From positions 1 to 5,322 of the forward strand of contig CAMLRA010000212.1 in NCBI GenBank assembly GCA_946482325.1: a stretch of 5,322 nucleotides of DNA. Reading direction: 5' to 3'. Shown here one piece after another: positions 1-5,322 of the stretch (position 1 is the first letter of the stretch; each line of letters starts with the position of its first letter). A model generated the notes under the pieces. That model searched no databases. It worked only from the letters and a program-made list of their open reading frames with translations, and had not been told where the DNA came from. Position numbers and translations under genes: made by a program. This DNA comes from an uncultured Chromatiaceae bacterium (lineage in GTDB: Bacteria; Pseudomonadota; Gammaproteobacteria; Enterobacterales; Alteromonadaceae).

Positions 1-1
1 T

Positions 2-38
2 GGTTAGCCGCTGACCGGGTCGCGGTGTCCTATCAACC
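2..38 (+). promoter_or_regulatory. Possible stem-loop in the rpsU mRNA leader
   Basis: CCGC at 8-11 can pair with GCGG at 22-25, and GAC at 13-15 can continue the stem with GTC at 19-21, leaving T12 bulged and a CGG triloop. An outer helix GGTT (2-5) with AACC (35-38) would close the structure directly against the Shine-Dalgarno GAGGTGA at 39-45. This is seen by eye only. A regulatory role, such as control of S21 synthesis through access to the ribosome binding site, is inference. The leader is cut by the window edge, so the full fold and the promoter are not visible. Confidence 0.3.
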
Positions 39-52
39 GAGGTGAGATTTTA

Positions 53-268
53 ATGCCTGTAGTGAAAGTGAAAGAGAACGAACCGTTTGACGTAGCATTA
101 CGTCGTTTCAAACGCTCTTGCGAAAAAGCCGGTGTTCTGGCTGACGTTCGCGCAAAAGAGTTCTTTGAGAAGCCAACTTGGGTTCGTAAGCGTAAAAAAG
201 CTGCTGCTGTGAAACGTCACATGAAGAAGCTGTCACGCGAAAACGCTCGTCGCATCAAGCTTTACTAA
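53..268 (+). CDS. rpsU: 30S ribosomal protein S21
   Basis: This encodes bacterial ribosomal protein bS21, a small basic protein of the 30S platform near the 3' end of 16S rRNA and the anti-Shine-Dalgarno. There it helps mRNA binding and translation initiation. The 71-residue product has the usual family length. It begins [20 protein letters not shown], contains the conserved [13 protein letters not shown] segment (residues 21-33), and has a Lys/Arg-rich second half (about 44-69) ending in IKLY, as in the E. coli protein. The ATG at 53 is supported by a strong GAGGTGA at 39-45, seven bases upstream. It is the first gene visible in the macromolecular-synthesis operon, 18 nt before yqeY. Its promoter lies left of the window. 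Nothing looks broken, and identity is essentially certain. Confidence 0.98.
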   Translation: MPVVKVKENEPFDVALRRFKRSCEKAGVLADVRAKEFFEKPTWVRKRKKAAAVKRHMKKLSRENARRIKLY

Positions 269-286
269 GACCTGTTACCGCTGACT

Positions 287-730
287 ATGGCTCTGCTCGA
301 GCAACTTCAGGAAGCGCAGAAAGACGCCATGCGGGCCAAAGACAAAGTACGTCTTGGCACTATCCGCATGGCACTGGCTGAGATCAAACAACGCCAGATT
401 GATGCGCAAATTCAACCCGACGATCCGAACGTTCTGGCTGTATTAACCAAAATGGTGAAACAGCGCAAAGAATCGACGTCGCAATATCTCGCTGCCGGCA
501 GACAAGATCTGGCCGACACTGAGCTGGCTGAAATCGCCGTGATCGAGCAGTTTCTGCCACAAGCCCTGACCGCTGCTGAGCTTGATGATCTGTTAACTCA
601 GGCCATCAACGCAACTGGCGCAGCTGGCATGCAGGACATGGCAAAAGTGATGGCGTGGTTAAAACCACAAGCGCAAGGCCGTACCGACATGGGTGCGCTG
701 AGCGGCTTAGTCAAATCCCGATTAAGCTAA
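287..730 (+). CDS. yqeY: YqeY / GatB-YqeY domain family protein
   Basis: The 147-residue product belongs to the YqeY family, small helical proteins resembling the C-terminal tail domain of GatB, the tRNA-binding subunit of the Glu/Asp-tRNA amidotransferase. Its own biochemical role is not established; a link to tRNA or translation is only inferred from GatB. Family marks are the N-terminal helix MALLEQLQEAQKDAMRAKDK, RLGTIRMALAEIK (22-34), KMVKQRKES (55-63), AEIAVIEQFLPQ (81-92), and the conserved C-terminal block with QDMAKVM (116-122), LKPQAQGRTDMG (125-136) and VKSRL. It is a stand-alone domain with no catalytic GatB part. It sits 18 nt after rpsU. The ATG at 287 has no clear Shine-Dalgarno, so translation may depend on coupling to rpsU. 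The start is chosen because the N-terminus matches the family. A hairpin terminator follows. Confidence 0.94.
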   Translation: MALLEQLQEAQKDAMRAKDKVRLGTIRMALAEIKQRQIDAQIQPDDPNVLAVLTKMVKQRKESTSQYLAAGRQDLADTELAEIAVIEQFLPQALTAAELDDLLTQAINATGAAGMQDMAKVMAWLKPQAQGRTDMGALSGLVKSRLS

Positions 731-778
731 ATCGCGAAACAACCAGGTCTGTCACCATACTCAGCTGTAAACTGCAAT

Positions 779-808
779 ACCGTGCCTTCGCGCACGGTTT
801 GTCTTTTT
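779..808 (+). terminator. Internal rho-independent-type terminator before dnaG (attenuator)
   Basis: ACCGTGC (779-785) and GCACGGT (792-798) form a perfect 7-bp, mostly G+C stem around a six-base loop CTTCGC. A T-rich tail with one G and one C (TTGTCTTTTT, 799-808) follows. In E. coli a partial terminator sits between rpsU and dnaG and lowers primase expression relative to S21. This hairpin is in the equivalent place, after yqeY and 32 nt before the dnaG start. I see no convincing promoter between it and dnaG, so read-through presumably supplies dnaG mRNA. The modest stem and interrupted U-tract suit partial termination, but the efficiency is inferred. Confidence 0.7.
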
Positions 809-840
809 CTGGTATAAGCATTTAAGCAGGAAGGAAAAAG

Positions 841-2559
841 GTGGCAGGACAAATCCCAAGACCCTTTATTGACGACCTGTTGGCTCGAACCGACATCGTC
901 GAGCTGATTGACCAGCGCGTACCGCTGAAAAAAGCCGGCAAAAACTATGCGGCCTGCTGTCCGTTTCACAGCGAAAAATCTCCCTCTTTCACCGTTAGTG
1001 CCGACAAACAGTTTTATCATTGCTTTGGTTGCGGCGCGCACGGCAATGCCATCAGTTTTATGATGGCGTTTGAACAACTTGAATTTGTCGAGGCCATTGA
1101 GGAACTGGCCAAAATGCATCATCTGGAAGTGCCGCGCGAAGGTGGACAAAAGACTTATCAGCAAGGCAGTGCCGATGACTACAGCCAGATGGAAAAAGCG
1201 GCAAAGATTTATCAGGCACAGCTGCAAAATAGTGAAATTGCCCTCGCCTATGTAGCAAAACGTGGATTATCGGACGACACCATTCAGAAGTACGGCATTG
1301 GCTATGCCCCTGACAGCTGGGACTTACTGCTCAAACAACTGGCTACGACGCGCGCCGGCCGTGACCAGTTGTTTGAGCTGAAACTGACCAACCGCAATGA
1401 CAACGGCCGGGAATACGATTTTTTCCGTGATCGACTGATGTTTCCTATCCGCGATAAACGCGGCCGGGTCATTGGTTTTGGTGGCAGAGTCTTAGGCGAC
1501 GGTACACCTAAATACCTGAATTCGCCGGAAACAAGGCTATTTCACAAAGGTCGCGAACTTTATGGTCTGTACGAGGCTCGTCAGCAGCAGGAACGTTTGT
1601 CGATGTTGCTGGTCGTAGAAGGCTATATGGACGTAGTAGCGTTATCGCAATTCGGTATCGAATTTGCCGTGGCTTGCTTGGGCACCGCTACGACCGGCGA
1701 CCATATGCAGACGATGTTCCGTTATACGCCTACTGTCGTTTGCTGTTATGACGGTGACCGCGCCGGTCGCGATGCAGCTTGGCGAGCACTGCAAAGTGCT
1801 CTGCCACATCTGAAAGATGGCGTTGAACTGAAATTTGTGTTTTTGCCTGATGGTGAAGACCCGGATACGCTGGTACGTAAAGAAGGCAAAGAAGCATTTG
1901 TCAGTCGCCTGCAGCAAGCGCAATCACTGAGTAACTATCTGTTTGAACATTTGCTGGCTGAAATCGACGTCAACAGCGATGCTGGCAAATCCGCTTTGTG
2001 GACCCGGGCTAACGAGTTGATTTTACAGGTCCCCAGCGAGTTTTATCGCGACACCTTGCAGGAGCGGCTGGCAAATTTAGTTGGCAGACCACGCAGTTCG
2101 CCGACAGCAGTAAAAACAGCAAAAACCAATCCGGCGGTGACGACGGCGACTAAAATCACACCAATGCGCCGGGCTATCGCTTTGCTGTTGCAGCATCCGG
2201 CTTTGGCTGCCGTAATGCCGCAAGCGCCGGAACTGGCCCAGGCCAATCTGCCGGGCATTGAAATTTTACTGGCACTGCAGCAAAAGTTACTTGAGCAACC
2301 AGATCTGACCACAGCACAGTTGCTGGAACATTGGCGCGGCGCAGTCGAGTACAACATTCTGAGCAAACTGGCGTTATGGGAACATCAGGTGGCGGATGAA
2401 CAATTAACCGCAGATTTTCTGGATACTTTCAGAGCTATTGAAGACCAGTATCTGCAGCAACGGCTGGAAGCCTTACAACGCAAAGACCAGCTGACTAAAC
2501 TCAGTCTGGCCGAACGTCAGGAATATGCCATGTTGTTAAAGGCATTTAAGACGAAATAA
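841..2559 (+). CDS. dnaG: DNA primase DnaG
   Basis: DnaG makes the RNA primers that start Okazaki fragments and the leading strand, acting at the fork with the DnaB helicase. The 572-residue product has all three family parts. The N-terminal CHC2 zinc domain (about 1-105) shows ligands C40, H43, C61 and C64, spaced as in E. coli DnaG. The RNA-polymerase core (about 110-420) carries the basic-ridge segment RDRLMFPIRDKRGRVIGFGG (196-215). Its TOPRIM motifs are VVEGYMD with E260, DGDRAGR with D304 and D306, and the acidic PDGEDPD (336-342). A Ser/Thr/Ala-rich linker (about 416-440) leads to the C-terminal helicase-binding domain (about 441-572). Length is close to the usual 580 residues. The start is GTG with AGGAAGGA at 828-835; the next residues AGQIPRPFIDDLLART match the family N-terminus. 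The gene lies behind an attenuating terminator, 102 nt before rpoD. Confidence 0.98.
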   Translation: MAGQIPRPFIDDLLARTDIVELIDQRVPLKKAGKNYAACCPFHSEKSPSFTVSADKQFYHCFGCGAHGNAISFMMAFEQLEFVEAIEELAKMHHLEVPREGGQKTYQQGSADDYSQMEKAAKIYQAQLQNSEIALAYVAKRGLSDDTIQKYGIGYAPDSWDLLLKQLATTRAGRDQLFELKLTNRNDNGREYDFFRDRLMFPIRDKRGRVIGFGGRVLGDGTPKYLNSPETRLFHKGRELYGLYEARQQQERLSMLLVVEGYMDVVALSQFGIEFAVACLGTATTGDHMQTMFRYTPTVVCCYDGDRAGRDAAWRALQSALPHLKDGVELKFVFLPDGEDPDTLVRKEGKEAFVSRLQQAQSLSNYLFEHLLAEIDVNSDAGKSALWTRANELILQVPSEFYRDTLQERLANLVGRPRSSPTAVKTAKTNPAVTTATKITPMRRAIALLLQHPALAAVMPQAPELAQANLPGIEILLALQQKLLEQPDLTTAQLLEHWRGAVEYNILSKLALWEHQVADEQLTADFLDTFRAIEDQYLQQRLEALQRKDQLTKLSLAERQEYAMLLKAFKTK

Positions 2560-2601
2560 CCGTGAAGCAGTGGGCCTTTGCTGGCTAGAAAAGCCGCGCT
2601 T

Positions 2602-2610
2602 TGTTATAAT
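2602..2610 (+). promoter_or_regulatory. Extended -10 promoter for rpoD
   Basis: TGTTATAAT contains a perfect TATAAT (2605-2610) preceded by TGn, the extended -10 motif read by sigma-70 region 3.0. The best -35 at 17-nt spacing is TGGCTA (2582-2587), only 3 of 6 matches, which suits an extended -10 promoter. The expected start of transcription is near 2616, giving a leader of about 46 nt before the rpoD ATG. The bases after the -10 (CCCGC) are G+C-rich, like promoters under stringent control; that regulatory reading is inference. The site is in the dnaG-rpoD gap. In E. coli, rpoD likewise has promoters of its own inside the operon. Confidence 0.7.
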
Positions 2611-2661
2611 CCCGCATTCGCATTTTTGAAACTAACTATATCGGGTGGAAGAGCAGCCTCT

Positions 2662-4515
2662 ATGGAGCAAAATCCTCAGTCGCAATTAAAGCTTCTTATC
2701 TTAAAAGGTAAGGAACAAGGTTATTTAACTTTTGCTGAAGTAAACGATCACCTTCCACAAGATATCATCGACTCTGACCAGATCGAAGATATTATTCGCA
2801 TGATTAACGACATGGGCATTCAGGTTTGCGAAACTGCACCTGATGCTGATGACTTAATTATGTCGGACGCAACCCCTGACGAAGACGCCGCGGAAGAAGC
2901 CGCACAAGCGCTGGTCAGCGTGGATAAAGAACTCGGTCGTACAACGGACCCGGTCCGGATGTATATGCGCGAAATGGGTACCGTAGAACTGTTGACCCGC
3001 GAAGGCGAAATTGACATCGCTAAACGCATCGAAGACGGCATCAACCAGGTGCAAACGTCGGTCGCAGAATACCCGGAAGCCATCACCTACCTGCTGGAAC
3101 AGTGGGACAAATTTGAAGCCGAAGAAATCCGTTTAAGCGACATCGTCACCGCATTTGTTGATCCCAACGAAGTTGATGACCTGCCGCCAACCGCTACGCA
3201 CATCGGTTCTGATGTACCGGAAGAGGAACTGGCTGACGAAGACGCTGATATTTCCGGTGACGACGAAGAAAGCGAAGACGGTGACTCTGACGAAGCCGAC
3301 ACAGGTCCGGATCCGGAACTGGCGCGGGAAAAATTCGGCGAACTGCGCGTCCAATATGACATCACCCGCAAATCGATCATCGAAAACGGCCGCGAACACG
3401 CGCAGACCAAAATCGAAATCGACAAACTGTCCGAAGTATTCCGTTGCTTCCGCTTAGTACCAAAACAATTTGACCGCCTGGTCAAAAACATGCGCGAGAT
3501 GATGGATCGCGTGCGTGTTCAGGAACGTATCGTCATGAAGCATTGCGTTGAATACGCCAAAATGCCGAAGAAGAACTTCCTGAAATCTTTTACCGGCAAC
3601 GAAAATAACAGTGCCTGGATTGACGCTGAAATCGCGGCGAATAAACCATATTCAGCCAAACTGGCCGATATGCGCGAAGAGCTGGTGCGTTCAACCGACA
3701 AACTGCGCAAGATTGAAGAAGAAACCGGTCTGTCGATTTTCAAAATCAAAGATATCAACCGCCGGATGTCGATTGGTGAAGCGAAAGCACGCCGGGCGAA
3801 AAAAGAGATGGTGGAAGCCAACTTACGTCTGGTTATTTCGATAGCGAAAAAGTACACCAACCGTGGTCTGCAGTTCCTTGATTTGATTCAGGAAGGCAAC
3901 ATCGGTCTGATGAAGGCGGTTGATAAGTTTGAATATCGCCGCGGCTACAAGTTCTCGACTTACGCCACCTGGTGGATCCGTCAGGCCATCACCCGCTCGA
4001 TCGCCGACCAGGCCCGGACTATCCGGATCCCGGTCCACATGATTGAAACCATCAACAAGCTCAACCGCATTTCGCGGCAGATGTTGCAGGAAATGGGGCG
4101 TGAGCCATCGCCGGAAGAACTGTCTGAGCGCATGGGCATGCCGGAAGATAAGATCCGCAAAGTGCTGAAAATCGCCAAAGAACCCATTTCGATGGAAACA
4201 CCGATTGGCGACGATGAAGATTCGCATCTGGGTGATTTTATTGAAGATAACTCTTCAGAATCACCACTGGATTCAGCCACAATGGAAAGCCTGAAAGCCG
4301 CCACCAACGAAGTGCTGGCTGGCCTGACGGCTCGTGAAGCCAAAGTCTTGCGTATGCGGTTTGGTATCGACATGAATACTGACCACACGCTGGAAGAAGT
4401 AGGTAAACAATTTGACGTCACGCGTGAGCGGATCCGGCAGATTGAAGCCAAAGCGCTGCGTAAGCTGCGTCACCCTTCCCGTTCCGAAGTGCTGAAGAGC
4501 TTCCTGGACGAATAG
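2662..4515 (+). CDS. rpoD: RNA polymerase sigma factor RpoD (sigma-70)
   Basis: This is the primary sigma factor, which directs core RNA polymerase to housekeeping promoters. The 617-residue product is close to the 613 of E. coli and aligns with it at an offset of four in the C-terminal half. Region 1.1 covers about 1-80, region 1.2 starts at [11 protein letters not shown] (96-106), and the non-conserved region (about 131-377) holds a very acidic stretch at 187-219. Region 2 has [20 protein letters not shown] (387-406). In region 2.3/2.4, W437 and W438 serve promoter melting, and Q441 and T444 contact the -10. The region 3.2 finger includes [14 protein letters not shown] (516-529). The region 4.2 helix [20 protein letters not shown] has R588, E589 and Q593 for -35 contact. 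The ATG at 2662 is chosen because [12 protein letters not shown] is the family N-terminus. An in-frame extension to a TTG at 2578 would span the promoter. A purine-rich GGAAGAG lies at 2647-2653. Confidence 0.99.
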   Translation: MEQNPQSQLKLLILKGKEQGYLTFAEVNDHLPQDIIDSDQIEDIIRMINDMGIQVCETAPDADDLIMSDATPDEDAAEEAAQALVSVDKELGRTTDPVRMYMREMGTVELLTREGEIDIAKRIEDGINQVQTSVAEYPEAITYLLEQWDKFEAEEIRLSDIVTAFVDPNEVDDLPPTATHIGSDVPEEELADEDADISGDDEESEDGDSDEADTGPDPELAREKFGELRVQYDITRKSIIENGREHAQTKIEIDKLSEVFRCFRLVPKQFDRLVKNMREMMDRVRVQERIVMKHCVEYAKMPKKNFLKSFTGNENNSAWIDAEIAANKPYSAKLADMREELVRSTDKLRKIEEETGLSIFKIKDINRRMSIGEAKARRAKKEMVEANLRLVISIAKKYTNRGLQFLDLIQEGNIGLMKAVDKFEYRRGYKFSTYATWWIRQAITRSIADQARTIRIPVHMIETINKLNRISRQMLQEMGREPSPEELSERMGMPEDKIRKVLKIAKEPISMETPIGDDEDSHLGDFIEDNSSESPLDSATMESLKAATNEVLAGLTAREAKVLRMRFGIDMNTDHTLEEVGKQFDVTRERIRQIEAKALRKLRHPSRSEVLKSFLDE

Positions 4516-4538
4516 CATTGGCTTTCTGCTGATTTTGC

Positions 4539-4569
4539 AAAACAGGCACCCAAGGGTGCCTGTTTTTTT
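4539..4569 (+). terminator. Rho-independent terminator after rpoD
   Basis: CAGGCACC (4543-4550) and GGTGCCTG (4555-4562) form a perfect 8-bp stem around a CAAG loop. Four A-T pairs (4539-4542 with 4563-4566) extend it, and the T-tract runs from 4563 to 4569. It begins 23 nt after the rpoD stop and should end the operon transcript. The upstream A-run makes it weakly usable on the other strand too. Confidence 0.93.
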
Positions 4570-4613
4570 GCCGGAAAATTAAGCAATCAACTGTTTCGAC
4601 TGACGATTGTGCG

Positions 4614-4642
4614 GTGACAAGGCAACAAAAAATCCATATACT
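4614..4642 (+). promoter_or_regulatory. Sigma-70 promoter for the tRNA-Ile2 gene
   Basis: GTGACA (4614-4619; 5 of 6 matches to TTGACA) is followed after exactly 17 nt by TATACT (4637-4642; 5 of 6 matches to TATAAT). The predicted start is around 4649, leaving about 31 nt of 5' leader to be removed by RNase P at 4679/4680. The leader contains a small inverted repeat, AGACA (4661-4665) with TGTCT (4668-4672). The promoter lies after the rpoD terminator, so the tRNA is an independent transcription unit. Confidence 0.8.
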
Positions 4643-4679
4643 GCCAACGCTTCACCAACCAGACACATGTCTGCACGCT

Positions 4680-4756
4680 GGCCCCATAGCTCAGTTGGTT
4701 AGAGCACTCGACTCATAATCGATTGGTCGCTGGTTCAAGTCCAGCTGGGGCCACCA
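4680..4756 (+). tRNA. tRNA-Ile2, anticodon CAU (reads AUA after lysidine modification)
   Basis: The cloverleaf is complete, with CCA encoded (4754-4756). The acceptor stem is GGCCCCA (4680-4686) with TGGGGCC (4746-4752). The D arm is GCTC/GAGC (4689-4692, 4702-4705). The anticodon loop is CTCATAA (4712-4718) with CAT at 4714-4716. The T arm is GCTGG/CCAGC (4729-4733, 4741-4745) around TTCAAGT. A CAU anticodon could mean Met, fMet or Ile2. The GGCCCC acceptor and the GGTCGCTGGTTCAAGTCC segment match E. coli ileX/ileY as I recall them and not metT or metZ, so this is the minor isoleucine tRNA. TilS is known to convert C34 to lysidine in this tRNA so that it reads AUA. The outermost anticodon-stem pair (4707 C with 4723 T) is mismatched; E. 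coli has G-U there. Confidence 0.96.
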
Positions 4757-4798
4757 TTTATCAAGCACTTAGCTTCATCCAAGGTTACAGCAATTTCT

Positions 4799-4819
4799 CT
4801 GTGCTACACCTGTGCTACA
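4799..4819. repeat. Tandem CTGTGCTACA repeats beside the tRNA (possible integrase arm sites)
   Basis: Two exact copies of CTGTGCTACA (4799-4808 and 4810-4819) are separated by one C, giving an 11-bp period, about one helical turn. A shorter related TGTGCTA occurs at 4972-4978. Short direct repeats just past a tRNA 3' end are typical of arm-type sites bound by tyrosine integrases of tRNA-targeting islands and phages. That function is inferred from position and form, since no integrase gene and no second copy of the tRNA 3' end are in the window. Confidence 0.5.
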
Positions 4820-4836
4820 AACATCGTAGTGTTTTT
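4815..4836 (+). terminator. Weak terminator-like hairpin after the tRNA
   Basis: CTAC (4815-4818) can pair with GTAG (4826-4829) around a seven-base loop, with two possible G-T wobble pairs below it (4814 with 4830, 4813 with 4831), followed by TTTTT at 4832-4836. It is the only stem plus T-run soon after the tRNA. The stem is weak and overlaps the second CTGTGCTACA repeat, so it may be coincidence. Confidence 0.25.
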
Positions 4837-5276
4837 GTCTTAAATTCTCAACCATCGTAATTCAATCGCAGACAGTACGTTTGCTTTGCCACACTTCTCG
4901 ATATCCGCTCCCATACATCTGAGCTAAGAGTCATCGCGATTGTTGAGCCCCCTCCTCAGACTCTTGAGCCATGTGCTAATAGTCACAGGCACTTTAGTCG
5001 TTAGAACAAGCTTGTCATCAAGAACGCCTGCACGCTATTCAATCACATCGGCATTATTCTCACTGACTGTTTCATGCGGATAGTCGACGTCGTGACATAC
5101 ACGCTCGAAGGCAAGTTTCAGCGCTAGTTCAAAGTTACTTATATCTTTCGCCCACCGAACAAAGCAGCACAACACTGTGCAAATTTCTGAGCGCGGAGTG
5201 CGTTTGCAAAAAATTACCCAAATCGCTGTGAAACGAACTCTAGTTGCTTATTGCCTTGAGTTCCAATGTTACTTTC

Positions 5277-5304
5277 TTGACATAAACACTTAAGAAACCA
5301 TAGT
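5277..5304 (+). promoter_or_regulatory. Candidate promoter at the right edge
   Basis: A perfect TTGACA (5277-5282) is followed after 16 nt by CATAGT (5299-5304), 4 of 6 matches to TATAAT. It would fire rightward out of the window, towards a gene not seen here. In A+T-rich DNA such matches arise by chance, so confidence is low. Confidence 0.3.
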
Positions 5305-5322
5305 TGAAACGCTTACTTGTTA

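Larger units (their letters stand above)
4757..5322. other. Gene-free, A+T-richer flank downstream of the tRNA
   Basis: No convincing gene is seen in this 566-nt stretch on either strand. It contains the tandem repeats at 4799-4819, a direct repeat TTGAGCC (4943-4949 and 4964-4970), an inverted repeat AAGAGTC/GACTCTT (4926-4932 and 4959-4965), and a small inverted repeat GCACA/TGTGC (5167-5171 and 5176-5180). The longest notable open stretch is 70 codons on the - strand (5038-5247), ending in TAG at 5035-5037. It has no good start or ribosome binding site. The composition and lack of genes contrast sharply with the dense operon to the left. An old or incomplete integrative element fits, as does a plain long intergenic region. 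Confidence 0.6.

Noticed and set aside
799..827. Promoter for dnaG (TTGTCT with TATAAG or TTAAGC)
   Set aside because: TTGTCT to TATAAG is only 8 nt apart, and the 17-nt partner TTAAGC matches poorly. No acceptable pair is found.
727..1258. Long open frames on the - strand over the yqeY-dnaG junction and the start of dnaG
   Set aside because: They lie opposite the conserved zinc domain of DnaG, have no recognisable domain, and are explained as shadows of dnaG codon use.
2583..2595. Hairpin GGCT/AGCC between dnaG and rpoD as a terminator or processing site
   Set aside because: The stem is only four base pairs, there is no T-tract, and it overlaps the promoter region.
2578..2661. Upstream in-frame start (TTG at 2578) extending RpoD by 28 residues
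   Set aside because: The extension would cover the promoter, is not part of the family N-terminus, and the ATG at 2662 gives the expected protein.
3220..3318. Highly acidic segment of RpoD (residues about 187-219) as an unusual insertion
   Set aside because: E. coli RpoD has a comparable acidic stretch in the same non-conserved region, so it is normal for gammaproteobacterial sigma-70.
3087..3491. Ser-rich - strand open frame within rpoD
   Set aside because: It is the antisense of the acidic Asp/Glu stretch of RpoD: GAC/GAA/GAT codons read backwards give Ser/Phe-rich peptides.
4680..4756. Elongator tRNA-Met (also CAU anticodon)
   Set aside because: The GGCCCC acceptor stem and the T arm match tRNA-Ile2 rather than elongator or initiator tRNA-Met.
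4926..4965. Inverted repeat AAGAGTC/GACTCTT as a terminator or IS end
   Set aside because: The arms are 7 bp with a 26-nt gap, with no T-tract and no flanking duplication seen. This is expected by chance in several hundred bases.
5035..5175. Small - strand gene of 46 codons from a GTG at 5175
   Set aside because: No ribosome binding site precedes the GTG, the product is not recognised, and the frame upstream stays open without a better start. It is kept only as a possible decayed frame.

Overview
The window carries the classic macromolecular-synthesis operon of a gammaproteobacterium. In order, all on the + strand, it holds rpsU (ribosomal protein S21), a yqeY-family gene, dnaG (primase) and rpoD (the housekeeping sigma factor, sigma-70). 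A tRNA-Ile2 gene with anticodon CAU follows. The S21, DnaG and RpoD proteins are typical of Gammaproteobacteria. The rpsU-yqeY-dnaG-rpoD order and the overall look of the proteins fit Alteromonadales-like marine or aquatic lineages. That is an impression from protein sequence; the genus cannot be fixed from this window.

Layout. Positions 1-52 are the end of the rpsU leader, with a possible hairpin and a good Shine-Dalgarno. rpsU (53-268) and yqeY (287-730) are 18 nt apart. A 110-nt gap then holds a hairpin with a U-rich tail, in the same place as the well-known attenuating terminator before dnaG in E. coli. dnaG (841-2559) starts with GTG. The 102-nt dnaG-rpoD gap holds a perfect extended -10 element, so rpoD probably has its own promoter. 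rpoD (2662-4515) ends at a strong intrinsic terminator. A separate sigma-70 promoter (GTGACA, 17 nt, TATACT) drives the tRNA at 4680-4756.

The four protein genes tie together initiation of translation (S21), of replication (DnaG) and of transcription (RpoD). The expected design is co-transcription with unequal output: much S21, little primase, and independently adjusted sigma-70. The internal terminator, the GTG start of dnaG and the private rpoD promoter all fit that design.

After the tRNA the character changes. Positions 4757-5322 (566 nt) have no convincing gene, look more A+T-rich than the operon, and begin with two tandem CTGTGCTACA repeats only 42 nt past the tRNA CCA end. This resembles the junction of a tRNA-targeting integrative element, or the scar of one. 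A - strand frame with a 70-codon open stretch and few stops may be decayed coding sequence, but that is weak evidence. I see no sign of a novel defence or other new system inside the core operon. The only accessory-like part is this right-hand flank.
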